From an uncultured archaeon (GTDB lineage: Archaea; Halobacteriota; Methanosarcinia; Methanosarcinales; Methanoperedenaceae), in NCBI GenBank assembly GCA_902386205.1, contig CABMIH010000065.1, forward strand, positions 1 to 64,000: a stretch of 64,000 nt of DNA, written 5' to 3'. Of the stretch, positions 33,952 through 42,793 are shown piece after piece. Under the pieces are notes generated by a model. It saw only the letters and a program-made list of their open reading frames with translations, was not told the origin of the DNA and did no database searches. Position numbers and translations under genes: made by a program. Numbering within the stretch: position 1 is the stretch's first letter; every line of letters starts with the position of its first letter.

Positions 33952-34181
33952 AGTTTCAGCCTCTTTGACCTTGTACTCATGGAGTGCCTTACTTCCAGTG
34001 CTGCTTTTTCGAAATCATCAAACTCTTTACCTGCCATCACGCCGACGAAGTCACGAAGTTTTTTCTTTCTGAGAGGTTGAGTGATACGCTTTATGAGTTC
34101 AGTGAAGCTTTCCCCTTCTTTTTTAAGCTCAGAAAGTGCTTCATATGCTTCTTCCGAAATTGTGAGTGTTTTGTGTGGCAT
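33948..34181 (-). CDS. vapB: VapB-type antitoxin (UPF0330/DUF217-like)
   Basis: 77 residues: HKTLTISEEAYEALSELKKEGESFTELIKRI is the ribbon-helix-helix-like N-terminus of the UPF0330 antitoxins paired with archaeal VapC. The C-terminal tail would wrap the toxin. ATG 34181 follows a TATA-like AT-rich segment; the stop overlaps the vapC start (4 nt). Confidence 0.85.
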   Translation of the reverse strand: MPHKTLTISEEAYEALSELKKEGESFTELIKRITQPLRKKKLRDFVGVMAGKEFDDFEKAALEVRHSMSTRSKRLKL

Positions 34182-34271
34182 ATATTTAAGTGTATTCTTA
34201 TGTGTATTTATAATTTCTTATTTCCTGTATCCAGTATTGACGATGGTTACACCAATCATCGAACACGGATT

Positions 34272-34390
34272 CCGGCTTCATCGGTGGGATACCCGTTGAT
34301 GATCTCCTGGAATTCGGGGCAGTCCTTGCATAGCGTGGCGTCGGGGTTGATGAAGTAGAGGTAGTTCACATATTCTGGAACGAAGCGGGC
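34272..34390 (-). pseudogene. decayed partial copy of the pilus gene 3' end
   Basis: About 115 bases align with the C-terminal coding part of the gene at 35277-36746 (copy near 35363-35485), with roughly 10 per cent mismatches and a 3-bp gap. The frame would read ...YFINPDATLCKDCPEFQEIINGYPTDEA as in the parent (LINPDGTLCLDCPEFQEIINGYPTDEA) but has no start or upstream domain. Flanked by vapBC on one side and the TumE-like pair on the other. Confidence 0.8.
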
Positions 34391-34406
34391 CCTTGAAAAA
34401 ATGGTT

Positions 34407-34784
34407 TCAGGGAATGATTTTATCTATAATAATATCGATAACTGTTTTTAAGTCCATATTAGGAGATGCAAATACTCCTTTTTCGCTGTGCATGTGATGG
34501 GGGAAAGTATCAATTTCCTTATAATGTGGCACATTATCCCACCGTGTTATCATTTCGCCATTTTCAAATTGCCATTGATATTTATATTTAATGCGATTTG
34601 CTTCGTTATCCTTAATTTCCACATATTCTATAAAATATAGAACTGAACCATCAACTAATTCCAGCCTGCCTTTTAAATAGCCGATATGCACATCTATTTC
34701 GTCAAACTCTGTAGAAAAATTAGTAATTATAGGACAATCTTTGATAACATCTTCAATTTGAGAGTAATACTCTCGAAACTTCAT
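34407..34784 (-). CDS. TumE-type (DUF6516) toxin-like protein
   Basis: 125 residues with the DUF6516 pattern: a beta-rich core YLKGRLELVDGSVLYFIEYVEI followed by YKYQWQFENGEMITRWDNVPHYKEIDTFPHHMHSEKG, the last stretch being the family hallmark. TumE-like proteins are small toxins of the nucleotidyltransferase-like type, next to a small antitoxin gene, as here (4-nt overlap). Its 3' end abuts the decayed pilus gene copy. Confidence 0.75.
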   Translation of the reverse strand: MKFREYYSQIEDVIKDCPIITNFSTEFDEIDVHIGYLKGRLELVDGSVLYFIEYVEIKDNEANRIKYKYQWQFENGEMITRWDNVPHYKEIDTFPHHMHSEKGVFASPNMDLKTVIDIIIDKIIP

Positions 34785-35071
34785 AAACTAATCCCTGATA
34801 ATATCTCCAGCTTTTTATTCCAGATATCAAGACCTTTTTTTGCAGCATACCAGTCAAAAAAGTCATCTCGATCGTCCAATTTTCCGGAGTCGAACTTTTT
34901 AATGAAGATTTCAGAACTAAATCCATATTTTTTTTCAAAATTTTGACATGTATTGGCGTATTTGGCCTTTTTATGCTTTGCGATCCTCTCATCAAGAGCT
35001 AAAGCTGAGCGTATTACGTTGCTTACTTCCTGTAATGAAAAATCCTTTTTGACGTTAACTGTTAAGGGCAT
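34781..35071 (-). CDS. putative antitoxin partner of the TumE-like protein
   Basis: 96 residues, helical and charged (SLQEVSNVIRSALALDERIAKHKKAKYANTCQNFEKKYGFSSEIFIKKFDSGKLDDRDDFFDWYAAKKGL). Starts with a short beta strand (LTVNVKKDF). Its stop overlaps the TumE-like start by 4 nt, and genes of this kind precede DUF6516 genes in many archaea. The antitoxin role rests on context only. Confidence 0.65.
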   Translation of the reverse strand: MPLTVNVKKDFSLQEVSNVIRSALALDERIAKHKKAKYANTCQNFEKKYGFSSEIFIKKFDSGKLDDRDDFFDWYAAKKGLDIWNKKLEILSGISL

Positions 35072-35276
35072 AATTATTTCTCACGCTTAATATTGATATA
35101 ACCTGTGCTTATAAATAACCATTGTCTTATTCGGCGCAAATATAATTGCGTTACGGATTTAGGAACTATCAAATAAGATTAATTTTCAACACTTCCGCAT
35201 ACAGCGCAGCGGCCGTTGAACACGGATTCCACGGACGCGGATTTTTTCATCCGGGCAGAACCTGTGCCTGGGCAGC
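35072..35276. other. spacer between the TumE pair and the pilus operon end
   Basis: No gene seen. Contains the string GAACACGGATTCC (35217-35230 region) that also stands directly before the decayed copy at 34261-34273, marking a shared boundary of the duplication. The plus-strand stretch acacggattccacggacgcg is an internal GGA-CGCGGATT-like repeat pair. Confidence 0.45.
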
Positions 35277-36746
35277 CTACTTATACCAGAGCACCATACG
35301 CAACTCCCTCAGGTATTCGGTGCTGATGGTCTTGAGATGGAATAGCTTGTTCACGGTCGCGGCTTCATCAGTGGGATATCCGTTGATTATCTCCTGGAAT
35401 TCGGGGCAGTCCAGGCACAGCGTGCCGTCGGGATTGATGAGGTAGAGGTTGTAGTTCACGTATTCCGGAACGAACCTGTCCATGTAGATTGAAAGATTCG
35501 TCATGTTAAGACCCGAGCATTTGGGTTTGCATTCCCCAAATAAACACTTTCCATTCAACGGGAGCACACGGACAAGGATTCCATTAGTCTTAGATGCTGC
35601 CGCCGGATCTTTCGGCTCACTGCCTTTCCCCATTGCTGTATTTCCATAGAATATATAATAATCTCCTGCTATATATCCTGTAAAGATTAATTCTGAACAA
35701 TCACCTTTATAACCCGGAGAATTGCACAACGGATTAACAAAATCGATTTTGATTTTATCGACGATACTATCATTAACCGACCCACCAGTCTCTTTATAAA
35801 ACACCTGATTAATATTTAACTCTTGAAGATTTATATTACCAGAAACATTAATCTTCAAAATCACCGATTCAGTCTCATTAATAACAGCATTGCAGCACAA
35901 TGTTCCTTTGCTTCCTGAACCTCCTGAATAAATTATTCGATGTGTATTTGAAACTTTACCTGTAATATTATTCTTTGCCTGAATATAATAAGTTCCTGAA
36001 CCATATTTTCCTGACATATTCGGCCAAATAAAGGAAAAGTTACCTAAATCCGAAGTAATATTCACTGGATTTGTTGGAGGTAAAGTATCGACTTCTTTAT
36101 AATCCGCATCCAGCAGGTTTATATTCAATCCTGGGGCCCCAGTTTCGTTTGCTAAAAATACCACTCCACTCACGTTCCTGTCGCCAACATCTGAAATCCC
36201 ATATATATCCGATTCGAGGAAATAATCTCCAATCTTTACAGTTACATAATTCGACCATGTTATCGGGTCGCTGCTGGTCCCTTCGAACGCTTTGAAATTA
36301 TATTCTCCTGGATTTAAAAAAGACCATGTCTTGTTTCCATATATCGTTGTAGAATTAACTGGGGTTTTCAATCCTAAAATTGTCTGTTCAAGAGTAAGAT
36401 TCTTATATACGATATCGGAAGTATCCAGATAGAAGACCGTGAAATTTACAGGTTCCCCAGGTTCAGCATATTTTTTATTAGCCACGAGTAAATAATCCCT
36501 GTAAACGCCCATCATTTTCGAATAACTCCCGAAAATATCAGTTATCGGTGTCAGTTCCACTAAATCGAGCGCGTCCCTCCCTATGTTCACAAGCTGCACC
36601 TTGGAATGCTCCTCCGTCTTCTGGGCTGTGTTCGGTATATTGCCTGTCACGAATAAGACAGTACCCAGGATCAGGGTTATCCCCAGGATGGCCTCAAGCG
36701 TATAGGTAAAGCCACTTTCGTCATTGATGAATTTCTTTAATGACAT
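35277..36746 (-). CDS. large pilin-like/surface protein of the pilus operon
   Basis: 489 residues with a pilin-like N-terminus (DESGFTYTLEAILGITLILGTVLFVTGNI) and a long extracytoplasmic beta domain with a Big/CARDB-like module (YFLESDIYGISDVGDRNVSGVVFLANETGAPGLNINL, about 165-200), several NxS/T sites and pairs of cysteines (CLFGECKPKC, TLCLDCPEF). Last gene of the operon, 7 nt after the next pilin-like gene. A fragment of its 3' end is duplicated at 34272-34390. Confidence 0.75.
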   Translation of the reverse strand: MSLKKFINDESGFTYTLEAILGITLILGTVLFVTGNIPNTAQKTEEHSKVQLVNIGRDALDLVELTPITDIFGSYSKMMGVYRDYLLVANKKYAEPGEPVNFTVFYLDTSDIVYKNLTLEQTILGLKTPVNSTTIYGNKTWSFLNPGEYNFKAFEGTSSDPITWSNYVTVKIGDYFLESDIYGISDVGDRNVSGVVFLANETGAPGLNINLLDADYKEVDTLPPTNPVNITSDLGNFSFIWPNMSGKYGSGTYYIQAKNNITGKVSNTHRIIYSGGSGSKGTLCCNAVINETESVILKINVSGNINLQELNINQVFYKETGGSVNDSIVDKIKIDFVNPLCNSPGYKGDCSELIFTGYIAGDYYIFYGNTAMGKGSEPKDPAAASKTNGILVRVLPLNGKCLFGECKPKCSGLNMTNLSIYMDRFVPEYVNYNLYLINPDGTLCLDCPEFQEIINGYPTDEAATVNKLFHLKTISTEYLRELRMVLWYK

Positions 36747-36753
36747 GAATCCC

Positions 36754-37116
36754 TTATTTCAATACTTCTTCAATTCTAATATCTTTATCTATAAATACTA
36801 TCGTAGCCTGTGTATCGTTACGTATGAAGTCCACGCTGTAACCGTGCAGGAGGGCAAACTGTTTTAACTCTTTTTCAAATAGGGTGATATTCACCGGATT
36901 ACTCATATTCGTGTAGGGATCCTGGTAGACCTTAGTGTACCTGTCCCTGATGCTATTGTAATAGTAGAAAGAATCCTTGTTCTCGCGGTTTATCGAATTC
37001 TCGCCAGTGCCAAGAGTTGAGTATTCATACACAGATATCAGAACGATGGCAAGCACGATGGCCACACATGCAATCAATATCAACTGTCCCCTTTCATCGC
37101 TGCGAAGATCTCTCAT
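36754..37116 (-). CDS. small pseudopilin-like protein
   Basis: 120 residues: DERGQLILIACVAIVLAIVLISVYEYSTL is a short leader plus hydrophobic helix, typical of the DUF7261-like partners in haloarchaeal and methanogen pilus operons. The rest is small and polar (DSFYYYNSIRDRYTKVYQDPYTNMSNPVNITLF). One base separates it from the gene upstream. Confidence 0.72.
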   Translation of the reverse strand: MRDLRSDERGQLILIACVAIVLAIVLISVYEYSTLGTGENSINRENKDSFYYYNSIRDRYTKVYQDPYTNMSNPVNITLFEKELKQFALLHGYSVDFIRNDTQATIVFIDKDIRIEEVLK

Positions 37117-37117
37117 G

Positions 37118-37771
37118 CTACCACACCCACAGGTTCAGCCTGTAATGAATCGCTTTATTGTCAAATTTGAGATACTTTATCAATTCAGGATTATCGGGAT
37201 CAGCTATATAAACATATCTGTCAACCACTGTTACTGTATCGAAATTTATTACCTTCACATTGTTTAGATTCGTTTCCACAGGCGTGGAGTTAAAAAGGTT
37301 CAATCCCACAGGATGCAACTCCATATAGAAATTATACCCCCCAAGCCCCAGCGCCCTTGCCGCATTCTCCCGCTGGTCATAAGAAGTTGTAGAGTTCGGG
37401 TACTCCCACCACGGGGCTCTGGTTACATTGTCCTCATAGCCCGCTCCCATCAGCGCCTTCACCTTCTTCAAATCAAGCACCTTCTGCTGCGGATTTCCAT
37501 TTTCTATATAAAGGAACCCCATCTTTGTTACATTGGAGTAATTCCCCGCTGTCCATTCCGCCTCCCACCCTGGCTCCCCCGCATCCTGCACAAGATTGTC
37601 AGTTGCCCTCGTAGCTGTCATATACTGCTTGATGCGCCAGTCCTTGTCCTCATGGGACAGGGTCGGCATGATAAGTATCGCAAGCATCACCGCGGCGATC
37701 ACCAGCACTATCGCAACCATGAGGTCAATGCTAACCATCCCGCTCTCGTTTTTCACTTTCATTTTATCCAT
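37118..37771 (-). CDS. pseudopilin-like protein
   Basis: 217 residues: NESGMVSIDLMVAIVLVIAAVMLAILIMP is the leader and helix; the external part has the patterned NYSNVTKMGFLYIENGNPQQKVLDLKKVKALMGAGYED and WEYPNSTTSYDQRENAARALGLGGYNFYMELHP. Overlaps the upstream gene by 13 nt. Part of the same operon; probably a minor pilin or a structural adaptor. Confidence 0.72.
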   Translation of the reverse strand: MDKMKVKNESGMVSIDLMVAIVLVIAAVMLAILIMPTLSHEDKDWRIKQYMTATRATDNLVQDAGEPGWEAEWTAGNYSNVTKMGFLYIENGNPQQKVLDLKKVKALMGAGYEDNVTRAPWWEYPNSTTSYDQRENAARALGLGGYNFYMELHPVGLNLFNSTPVETNLNNVKVINFDTVTVVDRYVYIADPDNPELIKYLKFDNKAIHYRLNLWVW

Positions 37772-38247
37772 ATCCGTACTCCTGTGCTGTTTTTCACCAT
37801 CCCGATGATCAATTCACCCGAACCGCTGTACACAGGCCTGATCGAATCTATGGTCACGCCTGCATCTATAGAAGTGAGTACAGTGCTGACCCTGCTGCCA
37901 AAAAGCCCGCCCTCTTCGATCTCGACAGATGCCATGCCCCCTGGTTCGGCATTTTTCAGCAATACACTGTAACCCCTCCCGCCTATTGTAAGAGGTATGC
38001 TGCGTTCTATGTTGATATTAACATCATCCTCCAGGTGCGCGGATGAAAGATACATGTTCGTTATATCGCGAGCTATTTCGCTCCCAAGATCTGTATACCC
38101 TGCACGCATGGCCTGCTTCGATGATGAATCCGACGCAAGATAAAAAGGACCCACGATGGCCCCGGCAAATATTAAAAGGACAAGGAAATTCAGGATATAC
38201 CCTATTTCGATGTTCACGGCGCTGTCATCATGAAGTATCGAACGCAT
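37759..38247 (-). CDS. pseudopilin-like protein (DUF7266-like)
   Basis: 162 residues. N-terminus HDDSAVNIEIGYILNFLVLLIFAGAIVGPFYLASDSSSKQAMRAGYTDLGSEIARDI is a pilin-like leader plus helix followed by an amphipathic stretch; then a small beta domain (IPLTIGGRGYSVLLKNAEPGGMASVEIEEGG). Its stop overlaps the next start by 13 nt; 8 nt separate it from the gene upstream. Confidence 0.72.
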   Translation of the reverse strand: MRSILHDDSAVNIEIGYILNFLVLLIFAGAIVGPFYLASDSSSKQAMRAGYTDLGSEIARDITNMYLSSAHLEDDVNINIERSIPLTIGGRGYSVLLKNAEPGGMASVEIEEGGLFGSRVSTVLTSIDAGVTIDSIRPVYSGSGELIIGMVKNSTGVRIWIK

Positions 38248-38255
38248 GTCGCACC

Positions 38256-39116
38256 TTACCTGACCTTCACGTCGATCCTTGACTCATAAACAGAAAGGAA
38301 AATATCAGGCCTGCTTGTTGAACCATTTCCATATATCTGCACCTCCAGCGGGCGTGTTCCGCTGATATTATAGCCTGTCGCATTTCCCCTGATCGAAGGC
38401 ACAAGCCCCGCATCCTTCAGTTTCCCTTCGAAGAAAACCTTCCACGCATCGGGGTAGTCGGTGGTTAAGTTGATATAGGTATTATTTGCCTTTCCGACGA
38501 CGTCGGGTTCTATGGTCTGGTTGTAGTGTTTTAACCTTGTCTCAACCCAGGCCTTCCCGTCCCCTCCGGTCGAAGACAGCGTCCCGTTGATACAGACAGC
38601 ATGGATCGAGACCGTCACATTCCTGTCCTTTGTGTCATAAATGCTTATCAATGGTTCCGAGACCATGAGGGGATATCCGCCTTCGTACTTTCGTATCACT
38701 GCCCCATTCTCGTAAGCGATTATCTCCTGTCCGGCGATATACGTAATGTTGGAGGGCGGTATAATTATCGTGAAATTGCTCCTATTTGTCCTTGAATACG
38801 TAACATTAGTGCTGTTCGGAATAACGCTCAGCGCGCCTCCCATCAACTCAAACTCAGTCTCCCTTGAAGGTCCCAGTCCTTTCGTGTCGGTTATTTCATT
38901 CGGGTTTTTCACCCATATCGGCCCCCGCACCACCTCCTCGATATCGTTCTGCAGCGACATGAACGAGTTCATGGCAACATCCATTTTCGCGTCATTCCTG
39001 CCTGATTCTATCATCGGCACACCAACAAGCATTATCGATCCTATAACTATCATCATTACTGACAGGATCAATATCATCCCGATAACTTCAGATGCTGCAT
39101 CCTCATGACTGTTCAT
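38256..39116 (-). CDS. archaeal pilin-like protein (DUF7289-like)
   Basis: 286 residues: DAASEVIGMILILSVMMIVIGSIMLVGVPMIES is a class III prepilin-like leader (ASEVIG) and helix; the rest is a glycosylatable beta domain with a long GRDNR-like central stretch (MDVAMNSFMSLQNDIEEVVRGPIWVKNPNE). Start overlaps the TadC-like gene stop by one base, so it is translated right after the membrane platform. Confidence 0.75.
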   Translation of the reverse strand: MNSHEDAASEVIGMILILSVMMIVIGSIMLVGVPMIESGRNDAKMDVAMNSFMSLQNDIEEVVRGPIWVKNPNEITDTKGLGPSRETEFELMGGALSVIPNSTNVTYSRTNRSNFTIIIPPSNITYIAGQEIIAYENGAVIRKYEGGYPLMVSEPLISIYDTKDRNVTVSIHAVCINGTLSSTGGDGKAWVETRLKHYNQTIEPDVVGKANNTYINLTTDYPDAWKVFFEGKLKDAGLVPSIRGNATGYNISGTRPLEVQIYGNGSTSRPDIFLSVYESRIDVKVR

Positions 39117-41050
39117 TATTTCACCAGCAGTGTGAACGCAAGATACGCTATGAACATCAATATGACCGAATGCTTGAGGCCCGATTTGGGATTCCCTTCA
39201 CCGAGGACCCCGGCCATCATGCCTGAGAAGAAGGCCTGTATAAGCGCTGTGTGGTAGAAATATACTTTGTAGAACTCAAGGTTAAAGTTCCTGATAAAAG
39301 TCGACCCGCCAGCCTGGGCTCCTTTTGCCATTTGCGGAAGAAATGTGGTCGCAAGCGTATATACAACGTAAAGGAACACCAGGAAGGCAATATAAATTAT
39401 TATCACGTATATCAGCATGTTCGTTGACTTGTCCTTCTTGAGCTGGAGATTTATATTCGAATCCGTGGCCGCGATATTCAGGACCTCCCTTATATCCCCG
39501 CTTGATTCGCTTGCCTTTGTGATAAGAGCTACCACACGCGAAAGTGTATTTGTTTTTATTTTGTTCGAAAAACGAATGAAGGCGTCTGTGGTGCTTGCCC
39601 CCCACGAGATGTCGGTGTACATTCTCTCGACATGCTCCCGCAGGGCCCCTCTCTCTGTCCTTAGCATCACACGCAGCGACTCAGCAAGAGAGAGACCCGT
39701 TTCATTTATGATAGATAAATTTTTCAGGAATTGCGGTATGGCGTTCTCGATATTCCACAACTTTCGCGAGCGGGCCTCAAAGAAAACGATGTACGGCAAA
39801 AGCGCGACCATTAGGGCAAGAAGAATATAATTTGTAAAATACCCGGATGCTGGGGCATACCCTTTGAAAAGCATACCCGGATTTGAGATCATGGAGAAGG
39901 CGATGATCAATAACGCGACAGGAACTGTTATATATAAACTCAGCTCCGGCTCCTCGAAAAAAGCCCGCAGCGGATTTTTCATGATATTCTCAAAATGTAT
40001 CCTTCGCTTTGAATTTTCATATTCTTCGAAAAGCTTCTGTTCCTGTCCCGCCGGTTTTTCGATCTTCCTTAATCCCACAAACGCCGCCACTTTCCGAAGG
40101 TTCAGAGTCCCTATTACCTGCTCATCCTTTGGAAGCATCATGTCCACGACCAGAACGAAACCTATCGACCCGAAAGGAAGAACAGCATAAGTCAGGCCCA
40201 TGAGCAGAAATGTCATCGAGCCCTTCATGGAACCCAGTGTCGCGGCCACGATTATCATGAACAGGGGGCCTGCGACAAAGCCCGTTACATATGTTTCTGC
40301 GATCATGCCGAGCATATCCAGGAAAAGCGTATGTTCGGATTTTGTTTTTGTCCTGTAGTTGTCTATCTGGATTTCAAGGAAATCCGTTACATCGCCGCCG
40401 TTATCGATAAGGGTGATAAGATTCCCGAGGAACTGGTTGAGATTCTGTGAAGGCGTCTCTTTCTGGAGATTACGCAGGGCGTTCATGAAATCTATCCCGA
40501 GGAGTTCTGAATCCCGTAATATCATTGCAAATTCATTCGAGATCTCACCATAGACGTTTGGCAATTCAGCCACGGATCTTATGATCTCAATAATATTAGT
40601 CTCCCCCCTGCTCAGCGCATACATATACATGACGGCGTACGGAAGCTGGGTATCGATCTTCACTTTTCTGATGCTTGCCTGGAAAGATGGGTAGATCATG
40701 AATATTGTATAGACAATGCCTCCGAGGAAGGCAGAACCCACGATCCCGACAAGCGCTATCAGCGTGTATTTCTTAAAAGGTGAGAAGATATTGAGTATCC
40801 TTGCAACATCAGGATCATAAACAAGCATCGGGGGGATATTTATCCTTCCGGCCAGGATTATTCCCACAACGAGGCCGATTATCAGGCCTGAGATGGCAAC
40901 GATCAAGGAAACGATAAGGGCTTCAGAGACATATTCCTCATAAGGCTTGAAGATATGGGCGCTCCTGAGTTTTCCCCTGATGATAAGGTAATTGTTGTGC
41001 CTTTTCACGAAATTTCCGAACTTGGCAAGTGCAAACTGGCTGAAATTCAT
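39116..41050 (-). CDS. type II secretion F/TadC-like platform protein, double domain
   Basis: 644 residues and nine or so membrane helices. Two T2SSF modules are visible: one at about 130-235 (VKIDTQLPYAVMYMYALSRGETNIIEIIRSVAELPNVYGEISNEFAMILRDSELLGIDFMNALRNLQKETPS) and one at about 425-530 (AIPQFLKNLSIINETGLSLAESLRVMLRTERGALREHVERMYTDISWGAS). This FlaJ/TadC-like inner platform holds the pilus ATPase and pilins. Overlaps the ATPase gene stop by 4 nt. Confidence 0.88.
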   Translation of the reverse strand: MNFSQFALAKFGNFVKRHNNYLIIRGKLRSAHIFKPYEEYVSEALIVSLIVAISGLIIGLVVGIILAGRINIPPMLVYDPDVARILNIFSPFKKYTLIALVGIVGSAFLGGIVYTIFMIYPSFQASIRKVKIDTQLPYAVMYMYALSRGETNIIEIIRSVAELPNVYGEISNEFAMILRDSELLGIDFMNALRNLQKETPSQNLNQFLGNLITLIDNGGDVTDFLEIQIDNYRTKTKSEHTLFLDMLGMIAETYVTGFVAGPLFMIIVAATLGSMKGSMTFLLMGLTYAVLPFGSIGFVLVVDMMLPKDEQVIGTLNLRKVAAFVGLRKIEKPAGQEQKLFEEYENSKRRIHFENIMKNPLRAFFEEPELSLYITVPVALLIIAFSMISNPGMLFKGYAPASGYFTNYILLALMVALLPYIVFFEARSRKLWNIENAIPQFLKNLSIINETGLSLAESLRVMLRTERGALREHVERMYTDISWGASTTDAFIRFSNKIKTNTLSRVVALITKASESSGDIREVLNIAATDSNINLQLKKDKSTNMLIYVIIIYIAFLVFLYVVYTLATTFLPQMAKGAQAGGSTFIRNFNLEFYKVYFYHTALIQAFFSGMMAGVLGEGNPKSGLKHSVILMFIAYLAFTLLVK

Positions 41051-42675
41051 TCAGCGGGCTCCCCGAGGTTCAGTCTCGAAATAAGCCTTTCCTGGTTGCT
41101 CTGGAACTCCTTGATGATACCGACAACAGAATCGTAGTCGGATATGTCCTGGTCAACCATATACTGGAGGACCTGCCTGCGCTTGTTGAATGCTGACTCC
41201 AGTTGCTCCTTGCTCCACCCCCTTTTATCCCTGATCTCTTCCATTACCTGTGATTCCCTCAGCGTATTATAAATATCGTTAAGCGGGTTCCATGAGAACG
41301 TTTCAAGTGTATTAAGGCTCTTGGATTCAGGGTCAAGGTCAAGTATCTCGATGACGTTTAGCACACGCCTGATCCTTTTTCCCTGGATATAGATCGCTCC
41401 CTGCACGCAAAGTATGTCAAGCGCTGTGATCATGACCCTCGGCACATTGATAGGTTCATTCTCCAGCCTGTTGATGGCTGCCTGCACACTTCCCGCGTGC
41501 ATAGTTGAATAGGTCGTATGTCCTGTGCTCATCGCCTGGAATAAAGTGAGTGCTTCCTTGCCCCTGACTTCCCCAACGATGAGGAATTCAGGACGCTGCC
41601 TTAATCCCTGGCGCAGCAGTTCATACATATCCACCGCGCCTTTCCCTCCTGCCACGAAGGGATCCCTTGTCAGGCCTGCGACCCAGTTCTGGTGGAAAAG
41701 CTGGAGTTCCCGCGTGTCCTCGAGAGTTACAATCTTTGCCTTATAAGGGATGAAGAGAGAGATGGCATTGAGGGAAGTGGTCTTTCCCGAAGCCGTGCCG
41801 CCGGCCAGGATAAGGCTTTTATTATTCTCTATCGCAAGCCACATATAAGCCATCATATCCACGCTGAACGTCCCAAATTTGATGAGATTTATCGGTGTTA
41901 TCGGGGTTTCCTTGAACTTTCTGATTGTAAAAGAACTTCCGCGGGTGGTGATCTCCCTTCCGAGCGTTTCCTGGAGGCGTGAGCCGTCTGAAAGCGTGGC
42001 GTCAAGATACGGCTTCGCGATCGATATATTCTTTCCACTCCGTTGCGCCAGAAGAAAAACGAATGAGTTAATCTCTTCTTCTTCAAAGGATATGCTTGTT
42101 TTTATGTTCTCGTATTTCCTGTGGTACAGAAATACGGGAATTTTTGGTCCGCTGCATGATATATCCTCTATTCCCGGATCCCTCATCAAAGGGTCGATAC
42201 GGCCAAACCCGATATTGTTCCTGTGCATATAATATAAAATTTTATAAAAAGATTTGATGTCAAAGTTCTGGATGTATTTATCAATTATCTCCTTTACCTT
42301 GCAGGTCAGGATATCTTTCCTGTCGGCTCCTTTTACCAGGTCCTTATAAGACAGCAGATCGCGTGACCTCTCATAGACATCGTTGAGGAGTGTGACCTCA
42401 AAAGGCGTCAGTTCCGGTTCTGCTATATAATAGATATAATCATTTGTGGCTTCATTGAACTGGATCGAAATGAAAGAATAGGGCTCGTTAACCCAGTATC
42501 GCTCTATTTCCGTATACCCCTGGATGTCTTCGAAATTCACAAGATCGCCATGGATCTTGACATCGTACGGCTCGAGGGGAGTTGGATTTGCCTCACCTTC
42601 CAGCAGGACCTTCTTCTTAAAATATAAGTTATGTAATTTTATATCTCCTAATTGATTCTTGATTTTTTCAAGCAT
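41047..42675 (-). CDS. type IV pilus/secretion ATPase (TadA/PilB-like)
   Basis: 542 residues. An N-terminal domain (about 1-240) precedes the RecA-like ATPase core: Walker A LAGGTASGKTTSLN at about 288-301, Asp box VTLEDTRELQL, Walker B FLIVGEVRGKEALTLFQAMSTGHTTYSTMHAG with the His box. C-terminal ~120 residues are helical. Powers pilus assembly with the platform protein encoded next. First of the continuous seven-gene block; two KaiC-like genes lie 118 nt upstream. Confidence 0.93.
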   Translation of the reverse strand: MLEKIKNQLGDIKLHNLYFKKKVLLEGEANPTPLEPYDVKIHGDLVNFEDIQGYTEIERYWVNEPYSFISIQFNEATNDYIYYIAEPELTPFEVTLLNDVYERSRDLLSYKDLVKGADRKDILTCKVKEIIDKYIQNFDIKSFYKILYYMHRNNIGFGRIDPLMRDPGIEDISCSGPKIPVFLYHRKYENIKTSISFEEEEINSFVFLLAQRSGKNISIAKPYLDATLSDGSRLQETLGREITTRGSSFTIRKFKETPITPINLIKFGTFSVDMMAYMWLAIENNKSLILAGGTASGKTTSLNAISLFIPYKAKIVTLEDTRELQLFHQNWVAGLTRDPFVAGGKGAVDMYELLRQGLRQRPEFLIVGEVRGKEALTLFQAMSTGHTTYSTMHAGSVQAAINRLENEPINVPRVMITALDILCVQGAIYIQGKRIRRVLNVIEILDLDPESKSLNTLETFSWNPLNDIYNTLRESQVMEEIRDKRGWSKEQLESAFNKRRQVLQYMVDQDISDYDSVVGIIKEFQSNQERLISRLNLGEPAE

Positions 42676-42793
42676 TTCAATTCCACCGTTCTTCTATTAT
42701 TTTTCACAAATCCAGTCTATGATGCCTTTTAATACCTTCAATTTATACTGCATCTATAATATATATGTATAATTCTGCTAATATTATAAAAGA

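Noticed and set aside
34272-34390. Fragment as a second functional pilin
   Set aside because: No start, no leader helix and flanked by toxin genes; it aligns only with the 3' end of the pilus gene.
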